From Nilaparvata lugens (Eukaryota > Arthropoda > Insecta > Hemiptera > Delphacidae), in NCBI RefSeq assembly GCF_014356525.2, contig NC_052508.1:55996497-56060496 (forward strand): a stretch of 64,000 bases of DNA, read 5' to 3'. The position numbers and the translations under genes were made by a program. Every line of letters starts with the position of its first letter. Position 1 is the stretch's first letter. Shown here piece after piece: positions 10,601 to 18,500 of the stretch. The notes beneath the pieces are model-generated. The model searched no databases and was not told the origin of the DNA. It saw nothing but the letters and a program-made list of their open reading frames with translations.

Positions 10601-13600
10601 AAAACAATTATTGCATACGGTACGGTACTATAAGCGAGTTCGAGAAAGTTAATCTGTTGGAATCTTAATCTTTTGAATATAATTGAGATGAATCAAAATT
10701 GGATTATGAATGAATAACTAATCAAATTATTAGACCTACGTTACCTACTTACACTACCGTATTATAATTGGAATAAATTGAATACGTAGAGAATAGGAAA
10801 ATACGTGGTCTCAGACAGGTAGCGTTGAAGATTTGTATTTTTTAAAAGAAAATTTTACTATTCAATCTATACTTATAGCTTTTATGAAAACTATGGAACT
10901 GTTCTAATATTGACTGTTTTTCCAGCGCATATTAATCATATAAGGAGTGTAGCCGGTGAAGATCACGTGGGTATTGGAGCCGGCTATGATGGAATTAATT
11001 CGTAAGTAGTCTCCTTTTTCCTCTATAACAACAAATTTATTAGGTAATTAAAAGTTTTTGTAAATTTGTCAAGTCCCAGAAATCTATATCATAAATGAAA
11101 GAGTTTTCTAACGACACAGGAATTTTTAACTTATATTTCTAGACTGTGTAGGAGGACTCATTAAAAGGTCATTTAAAGATTGAAGTACATGTATTGTTCT
11201 TGTTTTTTGAAGGACTCCGAAAGGGTTGGAAGATGTGTCTATGTATCCTCATTTGTTTGCTGCGCTGATGGAGGACCCAACGTGGACGGAAGAGCAACTC
11301 AAGAAATTAGCTGGTCTCAATTTCCTCAGGGTCTTCTCAACGGCTGAACAGGTAAGTTTGAAGTTTTTACTATTAAATTGATATATTTCCTGCAGTATCC
11401 TAGTAACAAACTATCCAGCATGGAACATGAAGTCGTTGTCTTTTTCCTTTAGGGCTACTCTTGAATATAAATTAAAATTAGAAACCCAAGTACGGTACTC
11501 TTTTAAAATTGTTCAATCACAACATTTTTTGGCTATCCATGCCATTATCAAGTTGGTAATGATAACGACTTGGTAATCTATCTATATATATAAAAGCGAA
11601 ATGGCACTCACTCACTGACTGACTGACTGACTGACTCACTCACTCACTCAATCACTCACTCACTCACTCGCATAACTAAAAATCTACCGGACCAAAAACG
11701 TCCAAATTTGGTAGGTATGTTCAGTTGGCCCTTTAGAGGCGCACTAAGAAATCTTTTGGCCATATTTTAACTCTAAGGGTTGTTTTTAAGGGTTTAAAGT
11801 TCGTCTTTTAGCATGTATATTCTTCTTCTCCCAATCTGTTAATTATAATAATTGAAATTTCCATATCATATGTTACTATAGAACTATAATCTAGATAGAG
11901 TACCTCTTCGAAACAGTTGTAAACTGGCAACTAAATTAATAATTTTGTCAGGTTGGCATTAAATTGAGTTGACTTTGTTAGGTTGGCACCAACTTGAAGA
12001 TTCAAATGCATTTATCGCGGAAAAATTGATTGGGCACTGCTACTTCAATCCTGGGAATATTATATTACTAGCAGTCAGGCTCGCTTCGCTCGCCATATCC
12101 GTTTAGCCAGCCGTTTAGTCTGGACCCCCGACTGGATTGTGCTAACATATGATAAAAATGCCCAAATGGAAAATGCAGGCGAGCGAAGCGAGCCTGCTGA
12201 TCCCATTTTTGGACGATCCAGTCGGGGGTCCAGGGGGCGGAGCCCCCTTGCTAGACGGATATGGCGAGCGAAGCGAGCCTGACGGCTAGTGGCATTATAT
12301 AGCCGAATAAATTGAATACGTAGAGAGTAGGAAAATACGTGGTCTCAGACAGGTTGCGTTGAAGATTTGTATTTTTAAAAGAAAATTTTACTATTCAATC
12401 CATAGTTATAGCTTTTATGAAAACTATGAAACTGTTCTAATATTGACTGTTTTTCCAGCGCATATTAATCATATAAGGAGTGTAGCCGGTGAAGATCACG
12501 TGGGTATTGGAGCCGGCTATGATGGAATTAATTCGTAAGTAGTCTCCTTTTTCCTCTATAACAACAAATTTATTAATTAAAAGTTTTTGTGAATTCTATA
12601 GTCCCAGAAATCTATATCATAAATGAAAGAGTATTCTAACGACACAGGAATTTTCAACTTATATTTCTAGACTGTGTAGGAGGACTCATTAAAAGGTCAT
12701 TTAAAGATTGAAGTACATGTATTGTTCTTGTTTTTTGAAGGACTCCGAAAGGGTTGGAAGATGTGTCTATGTATCCTCATTTGTTTGCTGCGCTGATGGA
12801 GGACCCAACGTGGACGGAAGAGCAACTCAAGAAATTAGCTGGTCTCAATTTCCTCAGGGTCTTCTCAACGGCTGAACAGGTAATAAGTTTGAATTTTTAA
12901 CAATTAAATTGATAGATTTCCTACAGTATCCTAGTAACGAACTATCCAGTATGGAACATGAAGTCATTGTCTTTTTCCTTTAGGGCTACTCTTGAATATA
13001 AATTAAAATTAGAAACCCAAGTACGGTACTCTTTTAAAATTGTTCAATTACAACATTTTTTGGCTATATAATGTCATTATCAAGTTGGTAATGATAACGA
13101 CTTGGTAATTTATTCATTTATTTATTTATTTGTACCATTGTCATTACAGATCATAATTATAATAGATATAATATGATTGGGAGAAGACAACAGGCATAGC
13201 CCAAAACTGTCTTCTCCCAAATTTTTACAAATTCAAGTTTCAAAAAAGAATAAGGTTAAGATTTCACTTTCACTTCAAAAAGTCCAATTTCCACTTCAAA
13301 ACTAAAGACTAAACTAAAAATTTTGAATTTTAATATTTAAAAACTGATTAAAAACAAAAATATTCCACTCAAATCTCTACAGATTGGAAATTTTTTGAGT
13401 AATTTTGCAAAATTTTGAGCCAGAAAAGAAACACAACACTTAATGGCATTATATAGCCGAAACATGTGATTGAACAATTTCCAAATGATACTTTGATTTC
13501 TAATTTTGATTTATATTCAAACATGAAGTCAGTATAAAGCATAGAATATAAAATATAATGCCTCATTATTACAAAAAATATAATGCCAGTTTTCATTACT

Positions 13601-15072
13601 GTATGTTTGTAAGGACTGTTCTCACTTAATGCTTCTCATCAAGGAAATAATTGAAATTAGTTGTTGAAGCCACTAATTGTTCACAGTTTCTCTCTTCCAC
13701 ACTTACTTTTCCAAATCTGTTACAAATAAATGAATAATGTAGTACTACAAATAACCAGAATTGTGTTATACAACCACCACCTCACTCTTATGTTAATGGG
13801 AATTATTACTACAAAATAGAGTTCAATGTTTCCATAGTAGGCTACTTTGAAGCATTGAATCATTTCTGAAGGAAGCACTCAACTCATCTTCATTCTTCAT
13901 TCCCCAGTTCAAGTGAATTTTTGTCAAAACATAAGTTCAATCTATCAAAAATTTCTCTGTCATATAAATAATGTTCCTATCCCCCTACCTATTCATACTG
14001 TTTTCGTTGCTCCTGAATAGAAGTGCTGTAGAAAATAAATCTGTATGAAAGTGATGTATAACAGTGTAGGCTACATTGAAGAAGAACGGTGAACAACTGT
14101 TTATTTTTTTATATGATGGCGACATACACAAATCATTGGAATAACACATTTCCACTTCAACTCTAAAAAATGTACAAAACAGTAGCCCAATATTATAGTA
14201 GGCCTACAGCAGCAACCCAACTAGTCTGACACAATCTTCTGGAAACTCCACAAATGAATTGAACAGAAAAGAAATTTTTTGTTTCTCTTATACTACTTGA
14301 GTTTAGAATTAATATACATAAGGTAATGTATACACAAGTGAGCAATAAGTGTTCAACAGACGGATCAATCAGACTCTTCTATATAGTTTTCAATAGGAAT
14401 TACAAAAAATGATAATTCATACCTTGTCTAAATCGAATGGTGAAAAGTGAAACAATGATTATGATTTAGAAATCGAGACGTTTCTTCAATAATATTGTCA
14501 GTCCCTAATAATTTATTTGAGCCAAACTTAAGTTTCTATAATGCACTAGGATGAAGCATCATCATCAGTGGTCTTTTTTGGTTAGACAAACCAAGTTTTG
14601 GTTCGAGCCTCAAACCAAAAAAAAAGAAACACTGATGATTCCTTAGTGCATTGAAACTAAAATTTTGCTCAAATAAATTATGTGGAACTAACAATATCTC
14701 TTCAATTTCACTTTTATAATATGGTAAAATTCCACAATATCTCTGTTCATAGTGTGAATTATATTTTCTTCAATTCATTCAATTTTTAATAGAAAAACAC
14801 AACTCCATTCTGAATTCTTGTATCTAACTTCTAGAACAATCAATCATATTTTTTCCAGGTAAATGATTGATTGATTGATTATTCGAATATTATTTCTATC
14901 GATTGATTGATTTTTCTATTGTTATTCTTTATTGATTGATTGGTTGATTGATTGCCTTGCTCTGCAGGTGAGAGATAAGTGGAAAGATGACGGACTAGGC
15001 ACAGTGGAAGACTTATTTGTGGCTTCAGCACAAGTGCGACCCCCGTCAGATTGTGTCTACGAGGGCTCATGA
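1450..15072 (+). CDS. DPEP1: Membrane dipeptidase (M19 family), partial gene, copy 1
   Basis: Zinc-dependent membrane (renal-type) dipeptidase, which hydrolyses dipeptides and, in vertebrates, leukotriene D4 and cystinyl-bis-glycine at the cell surface. The visible gene has seven unique exons whose phases join without a stop: 1450-1600, 3009-3087, 5352-5528, 9750-9834, 10926-11001, 11213-11351, 14968-15072, plus a duplicate of exons five and six at 12459-12534 and 12741-12879. The joined product is 269 residues and aligns with human DPEP1 from just before Glu125 to the C terminus, with no gaps between His219 and the GYDG motif. Retained: GVEGGH (Glu125), LTHTC (His152/Cys154), DLSH (His198), FSHSS (His219), STRN (Arg230), Cys226 and Cys258. 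The N-terminal exons with signal peptide and HxD zinc ligands lie outside the window. The symbol is family-level; orthology within the DPEP family is not resolved. Oddities: WAG instead of WAD, Gly at the Asp288 position, no GPI tail. Confidence 0.9.
1727..1913. mobile_element. Harbinger/Tourist-like MITE, 187 bp
   Basis: Nearly perfect inverted repeat of about 80 bp per arm: GGCTCAACTCACACTTACGC at one end, its complement at the other. Both arms carry CTCGACTCTAGTCGAGAGC. TTA flanks each side (1724-1726, 1914-1916), matching the TTA/TWA target duplication and GG...CC ends typical of PIF/Harbinger MITEs. It sits in the first visible dipeptidase intron. Confidence 0.8.
2803..2829. repeat. (TC)n microsatellite, copy 1
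   Basis: About 13 TC units in the intron before the second visible exon. The copy 2 allele is much longer, 39421-39486. Confidence 0.95.
3009..3087 (+). CDS. DPEP1: Dipeptidase copy 1, second visible exon (WAG...GLSYFGS)
   Basis: Acceptor TTTTGGCAG ends at 3008 and donor GTAAGA begins at 3088. One nt completes the Trp codon and 26 codons follow: [13 protein letters not shown] then [13 protein letters not shown]. The end matches the family block QGLSPFG and leads directly into [10 protein letters not shown] of the next exon, at the same spacing as human DPEP1. The near-invariant Asp of TPWAD is Gly here. It is too short to appear as a long ORF and was found by phase and homology. Confidence 0.85.
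3500..3830. repeat. Foldback repeat cluster with CTGATGATGACC/GGTCGAAAC motif
   Basis: Two direct units (about 3507-3604 and 3641-3727), each containing GAAGTGAAAATACACTTACT and GTTTCGACC..GTTGGTC, followed by an inverted unit at 3728-3800. In the inverted unit the stem-loop is missing, leaving CTCTGATGAAACGATCGTC. A related foldback is at 33830-34045. Confidence 0.75.
4436..5095. mobile_element. piggyBac-like element, 660 bp, decayed transposase remnant
   Basis: The ends are inverted: CCCTACAGAGACACACT at the left after TTAA (4432-4435), AGTGTGTCTCTTTAGGG at the right before TCAA, a one-base variant of the TTAA target. Subterminal imperfect palindromes of the form GGGGTGT-NNN-ACACCCC occur near 4483, 4893 and 5062. 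The interior encodes, on the minus strand, a fragment resembling the C-terminal part of piggyBac transposases. In copy 2 most of the interior is deleted (41078-41255). Confidence 0.75.
4573..4818 (-). pseudogene. piggyBac transposase C-terminal fragment
   Basis: A minus-strand frame of 81 residues containing [20 protein letters not shown], which resembles the region near the C terminus of piggyBac-family transposases where KRREFL-type segments occur. The catalytic DDD core is absent, so the element cannot encode a working transposase. Identification rests on the motif together with the TTAA/CCCT ends around it. Confidence 0.55.
5352..5528 (+). CDS. DPEP1: Dipeptidase copy 1, third visible exon (two His zinc ligands)
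   Basis: Acceptor GGATTGCAG ends at 5351 and donor GTCAGT begins at 5529; 59 codons in phase 0. It carries the two histidine zinc ligands: His in LVDLSHTSV (5400-5402, human His198) and His in IIFSHSSAF (5463-5465, human His219). It also has Cys in FALCNS (Cys226) and Arg in NSTRNVPD (Arg230, exactly 11 residues after the second His as in human). A donor four codons earlier or a read-through frame would break the match with the next exon, so GTCAGT was chosen. Confidence 0.93.
5679..7331. mobile_element. Harbinger-like TIR element, interrupted by a Helitron
   Basis: Terminal inverted repeats GGCTAGTTTCACACTCATTC and its diverged complement GCGTGTGAAGCTAGCC, flanked by TTA on both sides (5676-5678, 7332-7334). 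The 5' part holds two direct units of about 160 bp with GGCAAATTCCGAT and GTGTGAAACG. The 3' part is rich in CCGAACCGAACC. A Helitron-like element occupies 6443-7147. No transposase frame is seen. Confidence 0.7.
6443..7147. mobile_element. Non-autonomous Helitron-like element, 705 bp
   Basis: Starts TCTATATATATATAAAAGCG and ends in a GC-rich hairpin followed by CTAG, inserted exactly between A and T, as Helitrons do. It contains a CTCA/CTGA-rich simple repeat (about 6470-6538), then CTACCGGACC. A long subterminal inverted repeat pairs ACTAGCCGTCAGGCTCGC near 6934 with GCGAGCCTGACGGCTAG at the 3' end. No RepHel frame. A second member is at 11581-12289. Confidence 0.75.
7388..7785. mobile_element. 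Long foldback element, arms of about 165 bp
   Basis: GTAGTTCAGACACTGTGTTA at the left is inverted at the right, and the arms stay nearly perfect inward to AATGTGGGA/TCCCACATT. The AT-rich spacer is about 70 bp (near 7550-7620). Each arm holds CCTGAAGAGGAGCTTCATCAG. No open frame; a MITE or foldback transposon. Confidence 0.8.
7786..9749. other. Intron sequence without recognised gene
   Basis: AT-rich intron before the fourth visible exon. 8165-8290 looks like the reverse of a retroposon 3' end (AATAATAATAATAG then TTTTATTTCTCAGTAAAC). 8550-8605 carries a TTTCGACAG...TGTCGAAA inverted motif. The small frames here are AT-rich noise. Confidence 0.5.
9750..9834 (+). CDS. DPEP1: Dipeptidase copy 1, fourth visible exon ([11 protein letters not shown])
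   Basis: Acceptor TTTTACAG ends at 9749 and donor GTGAGT begins at 9835; 28 codons plus one nt (phase 1 end). It reads [18 protein letters not shown] then [10 protein letters not shown], matching human DPEP1 LVMVNFYNNYISC without gaps. The Cys is the partner of Cys226 in the human disulfide. A long 4.2-kb intron precedes it, holding the Harbinger-like element, a Helitron and a foldback repeat. Confidence 0.92.
10926..11001 (+). CDS. DPEP1: Dipeptidase copy 1, fifth visible exon D (GAGYDG), first of duplicated pair
   Basis: Acceptor TTTTTCCAG ends at 10925 and donor GTAAGT begins at 11002; 2 nt, 24 codons, 2 nt. It reads [15 protein letters not shown] then IGAGYDGIN. The human counterpart is GFGGDFDG, so the position of substrate-contacting Asp288 is Gly here and only the second Asp (10988-10990) is kept. 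An identical exon lies at 12459-12534. Confidence 0.92.
11213..11351 (+). CDS. DPEP1: Dipeptidase copy 1, sixth visible exon E, first of duplicated pair
   Basis: Acceptor TTTTGAAG ends at 11212 and donor GTAAGT begins at 11352; 1 nt plus 46 codons, ending in phase 0. It reads [19 protein letters not shown], then [13 protein letters not shown] and [14 protein letters not shown]. This matches the human block EGLEDVSKYPDL...NLLRVFEAVEQ, the C-terminal helices of the TIM-barrel domain. An identical exon lies at 12741-12879. Confidence 0.92.
11581..12289. mobile_element. Non-autonomous Helitron-like element, 709 bp, between duplicated exon pairs
   Basis: Same family as 6443-7147: TCTATATATATAAAAGCG start, CTAG end, A/T target (CTA before, TGGC after). 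It lies between exon E (ends 11351) and exon D' (starts 12459) in copy 1, and between exon E and the triplicated 137-bp repeat in copy 2. Confidence 0.75.
12459..12534 (+). CDS. DPEP1: Duplicate exon D' of the dipeptidase (copy 1 only)
   Basis: Base-for-base identical to exon 10926-11001, with the same acceptor (TTTTTCCAG) and donor (GTAAGT). Because exon E ends in phase 0 while D' needs one preceding base, splicing E to D' shifts the frame and stops after five codons (RILII, then TAA). D' can therefore be used only when D and E are skipped. It is absent from the second copy of the locus. Confidence 0.85.
12741..12879 (+). CDS. DPEP1: Duplicate exon E' of the dipeptidase (copy 1 only)
   Basis: Base-for-base identical to exon 11213-11351. 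The acceptor is the same, but the donor is GTAATA instead of GTAAGT, so it may be weaker. It is phase-compatible with D' (and with D) upstream and with the last exon at 14968. It is absent from the second copy of the locus. Confidence 0.85.
13109..13231. repeat. Dispersed repeat, second member
   Basis: Begins ATTCATTTATTTATTTATTTG right after CTTGGTAATT, and includes ATATGATTGGGAGAAGACA and CTTCTCCCAAATTTTTACAA. It follows the duplicated exon pair in copy 1, at the place where the first pair has the Helitron instead. It is absent from copy 2. Confidence 0.5.
13444..13562. repeat. 137-bp repeat family, single unit in copy 1
   Basis: TGGCATTATATAGCCGAAAC then ATGTGATTGAACAATTT and TTATATTCAAACATGAAGTC. 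A 17-base stub of the same family is at 12290-12306, just before the duplicated exon block. A relative is at 36632-36700. Confidence 0.8.
14510..14690. repeat. Imperfect inverted repeat (MITE-like)
   Basis: TTTATTTGAGCCAAACTTAA...ATGCACTAGG pairs with CCTTAGTGCATTGAAAC...GCTCAAATAAATTA. The centre carries TTTTTTGGTT...AACCAAAAAA. The arms have diverged, so it is old. Lies in the last intron. Confidence 0.65.
14855..14956. repeat. GATT-rich simple repeat before the last exon
   Basis: Two runs of GATTGATTGATT flank ATTCGAATATTATTTC. They sit just upstream of the terminal-exon acceptor, where a polypyrimidine tract and branch point would be expected. Copy 2 has the same at about 50152-50248. 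Confidence 0.8.
14968..15072 (+). CDS. DPEP1: Dipeptidase copy 1, terminal exon
   Basis: Acceptor CTCTGCAG ends at 14967, just after a GATT-rich tract; 34 codons then TGA. It reads [20 protein letters not shown] then [14 protein letters not shown]. The family position and the single Cys near the end fit the C-terminal extension of M19 dipeptidases. The protein ends before any hydrophobic GPI-attachment tail such as that in human DPEP1, so it may be secreted, anchored by other means, or this may be one of several alternative last exons. Confidence 0.85.
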   Translation: MRDKWKDDGLGTVEDLFVASAQVRPPSDCVYEGS

Positions 15073-15228
15073 TCCTAGTGCAGAGTAGCTCCACGATTTA
15101 TTCCTAATAAGACAGTGCGTCACTTCATCAACTGTATTCAAAAACTGTTATTATCTCAAACAGGGTCATTCACTAAACTAAATCTTTTAATTCCTATATT
15201 TCGGTATTCTATCTTTGTATATAATGTA

Positions 15229-15234
15229 AATAAA
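15229..15234 (+). promoter_or_regulatory. Probable polyadenylation signal, copy 1
   Basis: AATAAA lies 157 bases after the dipeptidase stop codon, within an AT-rich 3' UTR-like stretch. The same signal is at 50521-50526 in the second copy. A hexamer in AT-rich DNA is weak evidence; its position just after the last exon is the support. Confidence 0.5.
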
Positions 15235-15307
15235 ACAATTTAAATGTAGATTGCAGTGAGTAGGCTATTGAAATTTAAGTTTCCACCAACATTTAGTTTG
15301 CATATTA

Positions 15308-15360
15308 TTGATACCCTGGCAATAATACTTTCAAACTTTATCAGATTGCCAGGGTATCAA
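15308..15360. repeat. 15-bp perfect inverted repeat downstream of the gene
   Basis: TTGATACCCTGGCAA and TTGCCAGGGTATCAA around a 23-base loop, followed by a diverged repeat of the loop. About 75 bases after the polyA signal; it could form a hairpin, no function shown. Copy 2: 50600-50652. Confidence 0.7.
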
Positions 15361-15432
15361 TAATACTTTTAAACTCTAACAGATACTTTTTGTGTAGTTG
15401 AGAAGTTGATATTGTGGTAATTATTCATACCA

Positions 15433-15575
15433 TATTAAATAAAAATACTAAGAAATTGTCAAAAACCAGAGATCTGGTCTATCAGAGATTGACAATGGTG
15501 TAACAATCGAAACCGGTCTTTCTATCTATCAATAAATCTGTGGTTTTTGACATTTTCTCAGCATTTTTATTTAAT
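15433..15575. repeat. Inverted repeat with GAAACCGGTC core
   Basis: ATTAAATAAAAATACTAAG...TTGTCAAAAACCA pairs with TGGTTTTTGACA...CAGCATTTTTATTTAAT. The interior has GACAATGGTGTAACAATC then GAAACCGGTC. Copy 2: 50725-50867. Confidence 0.7.
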
Positions 15576-15599
15576 CTATCAGATACCGTGTTGATTCTG

Positions 15600-18500
15600 T
15601 AATTTTTATAATGAAATTGTCTTCAGATGCAAAATTTCAATTGTTCTAAACAATTCACTGCCAGATTAAATCTATCAATTTTTTTCAAGTACCAAGACCA
15701 CTTCTTGTATTCCCAATAATTTGAAATATAATTATTGTATAAAATCTATCGTACATAATGCCGGCTCAAATTTATACTTAAATAATCTTTACACACTCGA
15801 TTTATAAAAAAATCAGTTTAATATTCGTCTTCAATTCTTGTGGCTCTGCATCTCATTTGAAAACTAACACAGTATCAGAGTAAAAAATTTAAAATTCAGT
15901 TAATATTTATACCTAAAAAACAATGGATCTGGAAATTGTGAAGCAGTATGGTAGGCTACCCTTCTAGACCCTCTATGCCTATAGGAATAGAGAAAATATA
16001 GCATATATTATGCTACCTGTTATAGTAGCCTATTATTCTCAGTGCTATAGGCACGGAATAAGCATACCAGTGCTTCTTTCCTCTCTGCTATAGGCTACTA
16101 TGCACTCTATGAAAATCGATGAAATAAAGGACTTTTCCCTAGAGTTCTCAATTTTCCTTTCTTTTTTTATATCTAAAAATTGGTCATTTTTCATTTGATG
16201 CTGTGTTTTGATAGTTCTTATTTTGATTAGATCATTTTTTTCTATTCAATCCAGTAGGCTACATTATATTGTAATTTGAATATTATTCCAATGATAACGG
16301 TGCTGTCGCATCTAGTTATACGTCCATATGAAGCTGCCTTCTGTTTCACATTCCAGATCATTTATGTGTATTTATCATTTATCTTCCCCTCAATTATATA
16401 GATTTATAACTTTTAGTGAATGATCTTGTTTGGATGAATACTATCCTCTTAGGACCAGCCATTCGATTCATGTTCCTGATTCAAGTGATAAACTACTCCT
16501 GTTTATAAAATTTTTCTTAAGATTGGGAGTGCGTTTGATAGTAAATAATATCACTATATTAGTGAAATACTGTCAAATAAATACTCAACTATAAAGTGGA
16601 GCATGAATCTGGCCAAGTTACAAGCTAGAAGTTTTCTTGTCTCGATGGAAATGGACTTGCGGGGCAAAGATTTTCCATTATATGAAACATAAGAAAGGTC
16701 AAACGTTAGGTGCTCATTTGTAAAATTTATATTCGATGTGCATTCCTGATAAGACAGTTAATTGGATCTTATTTAAAGTTAAGTTATTTAGTTGAATTAA
16801 GTTATTGAATTTCATGCAAGGATTCTTCTCCACTTAAAGACCGGATTGATTCTTTTTGACTCAATTACTATAATATCCTCACATATTTGAAATGAATGGT
16901 CTTGTATTAATGATCTTCATAATTATATTATTCACTACTGTGTAGTGCTACATTCTATGAGTTATATTATTTTTCTTTTTTGAGAAAAGTATAAACTGTT
17001 TTCATAACTCACGTCATATTCGGTTTTGACGAAGTTAAATTTATATTTAACTTACCTCTTACCAAATATGAACAAAATTACTAAATAAAGTTCAATTATT
17101 AGAAATGATTATTGTATTCGAAATTCGATTTCAAAGTTTCCGCAAGTCTTCAAAGCATTTCCAGCAAGAGAATCTTCTGCTTAATCTAGAAAATTATGTA
17201 GTTTTAATCAGGCTATGAAAAGTATAATATTAAAGTTGTATGAATATATTTTGTAGTCGAATTTCTAGATAAAAATATAATCCTTAGATTAGGGTTACAT
17301 GTTTTCTTTCTTAGTACGAAATATTGCTCACTGTACTGAACACCTGACAGCTGTAAAATAATACATAATATTATAATACATGATGTATAATATGTAATGT
17401 GTATTATAATATTTATAATACGTAAATTAGTCGTTTACATGCAGCTTTTGCAATGTATGTGGGGCATTTGAATGAAATGTGTATCCTGGTGTATGACTAG
17501 CTGTCATCCATGTATTCAGACAGAGTAAATGGGTCGCAATTTTCAAAAACTATTTCAGTGTAGAAGTGTTTCAGAACATTGTGCAACTTTCTTTACTCAG
17601 GCCTTCCTCCAAATCAGTGTCCAATTTTCTCAAAATTAGCAGTTTTGTTGCATATTTTAGGTCTGAAGATTGCCTTCCCAATGCCACTTTTCTCAGTTCC
17701 TAAGTTTATTAGGTCAGTGGGCTATGAATTTTAGGCAGTTTTCTTATAAACTCTCACTAGGTATCTGTTTTGAAACGTGTGGAACATGGATTTGCTTGAG
17801 AAATAAGCCTGTATGAAACTGTCAACAACTTATCGACATCTATTGATGAAGAACTTCTCCTTGAAAAGGAGTTATCTTGTATTAAATCGTTATGAAAATA
17901 CTCATTTATGAAATACGGAGATTAATTATTCTAAATCAAGGTGGAGACTGTATTATTTTTGTTACACTGAATTTTTTTTTCTGGCTCTTACTTTTGATTG
18001 ATAACAATTTGTTATTGATAATATTATGACTCTCACAAGCGTTTAAATAGCTGTTAATATTATGGAATCATATAGGCCTATATTATTTTAAAAAATCGAG
18101 GATTACACTAAATTGAAATACTTTATAGTAATTTATACATACTGTAATCACATTATGATGAAATGACTATAAGTTGAAAAAATATGATATTTCATTGAAC
18201 ATAAAATAAAAATATTATTGGAATCAGCATTGAAAATTATATTTTGTTGTACAATGTAGAAAGTTGCTTTTCCTAGAGATAACATTTTATATTATTGCTT
18301 TTGGATTCCTTATTAGTGATTTCTCTTTAGTTTTTCATCAACTATAAATCCCATTTATTCCATTCCTTATACACTAGTAGGGGCTACAATAATGTTATTA
18401 TAAAACACGTGTGTGTATTATTGTAAAGTATCTTACTACACCGGAATTTATATTTTATTCTTTATATTCCGGAATAAAAGTATCTACTCGTAAGGTACAT

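Larger units (their letters stand above)
10772..11580 (+). repeat. Segmental duplicate unit 1 (holds exons D and E)
   Basis: The block from ATAAATTGAATACGTAGAGA to GATAACGACTTGGTAAT is repeated at 12305-13108. Exons are identical between the units; introns and flanks differ by small indels and substitutions, roughly 2-5% by eye. Confidence 0.9.
12305..13108 (+). repeat. Segmental duplicate unit 2 (holds exons D' and E'), copy 1 only
   Basis: The left junction joins GGCATTATATAGCCGA (start of the 137-bp repeat family) directly to ATAAATTGAATACG, with two shared bases (GA). The right end is followed by a dispersed repeat and then another GGCATTATATAGCCGAAAC. Copy 2 lacks the whole block. Confidence 0.88.

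Noticed and set aside
12459..12879. D'-E' as a processed pseudogene
   Set aside because: The intron between the exons and the flanking introns are duplicated too, and all splice sites are present, so it is a DNA-level segmental duplication.
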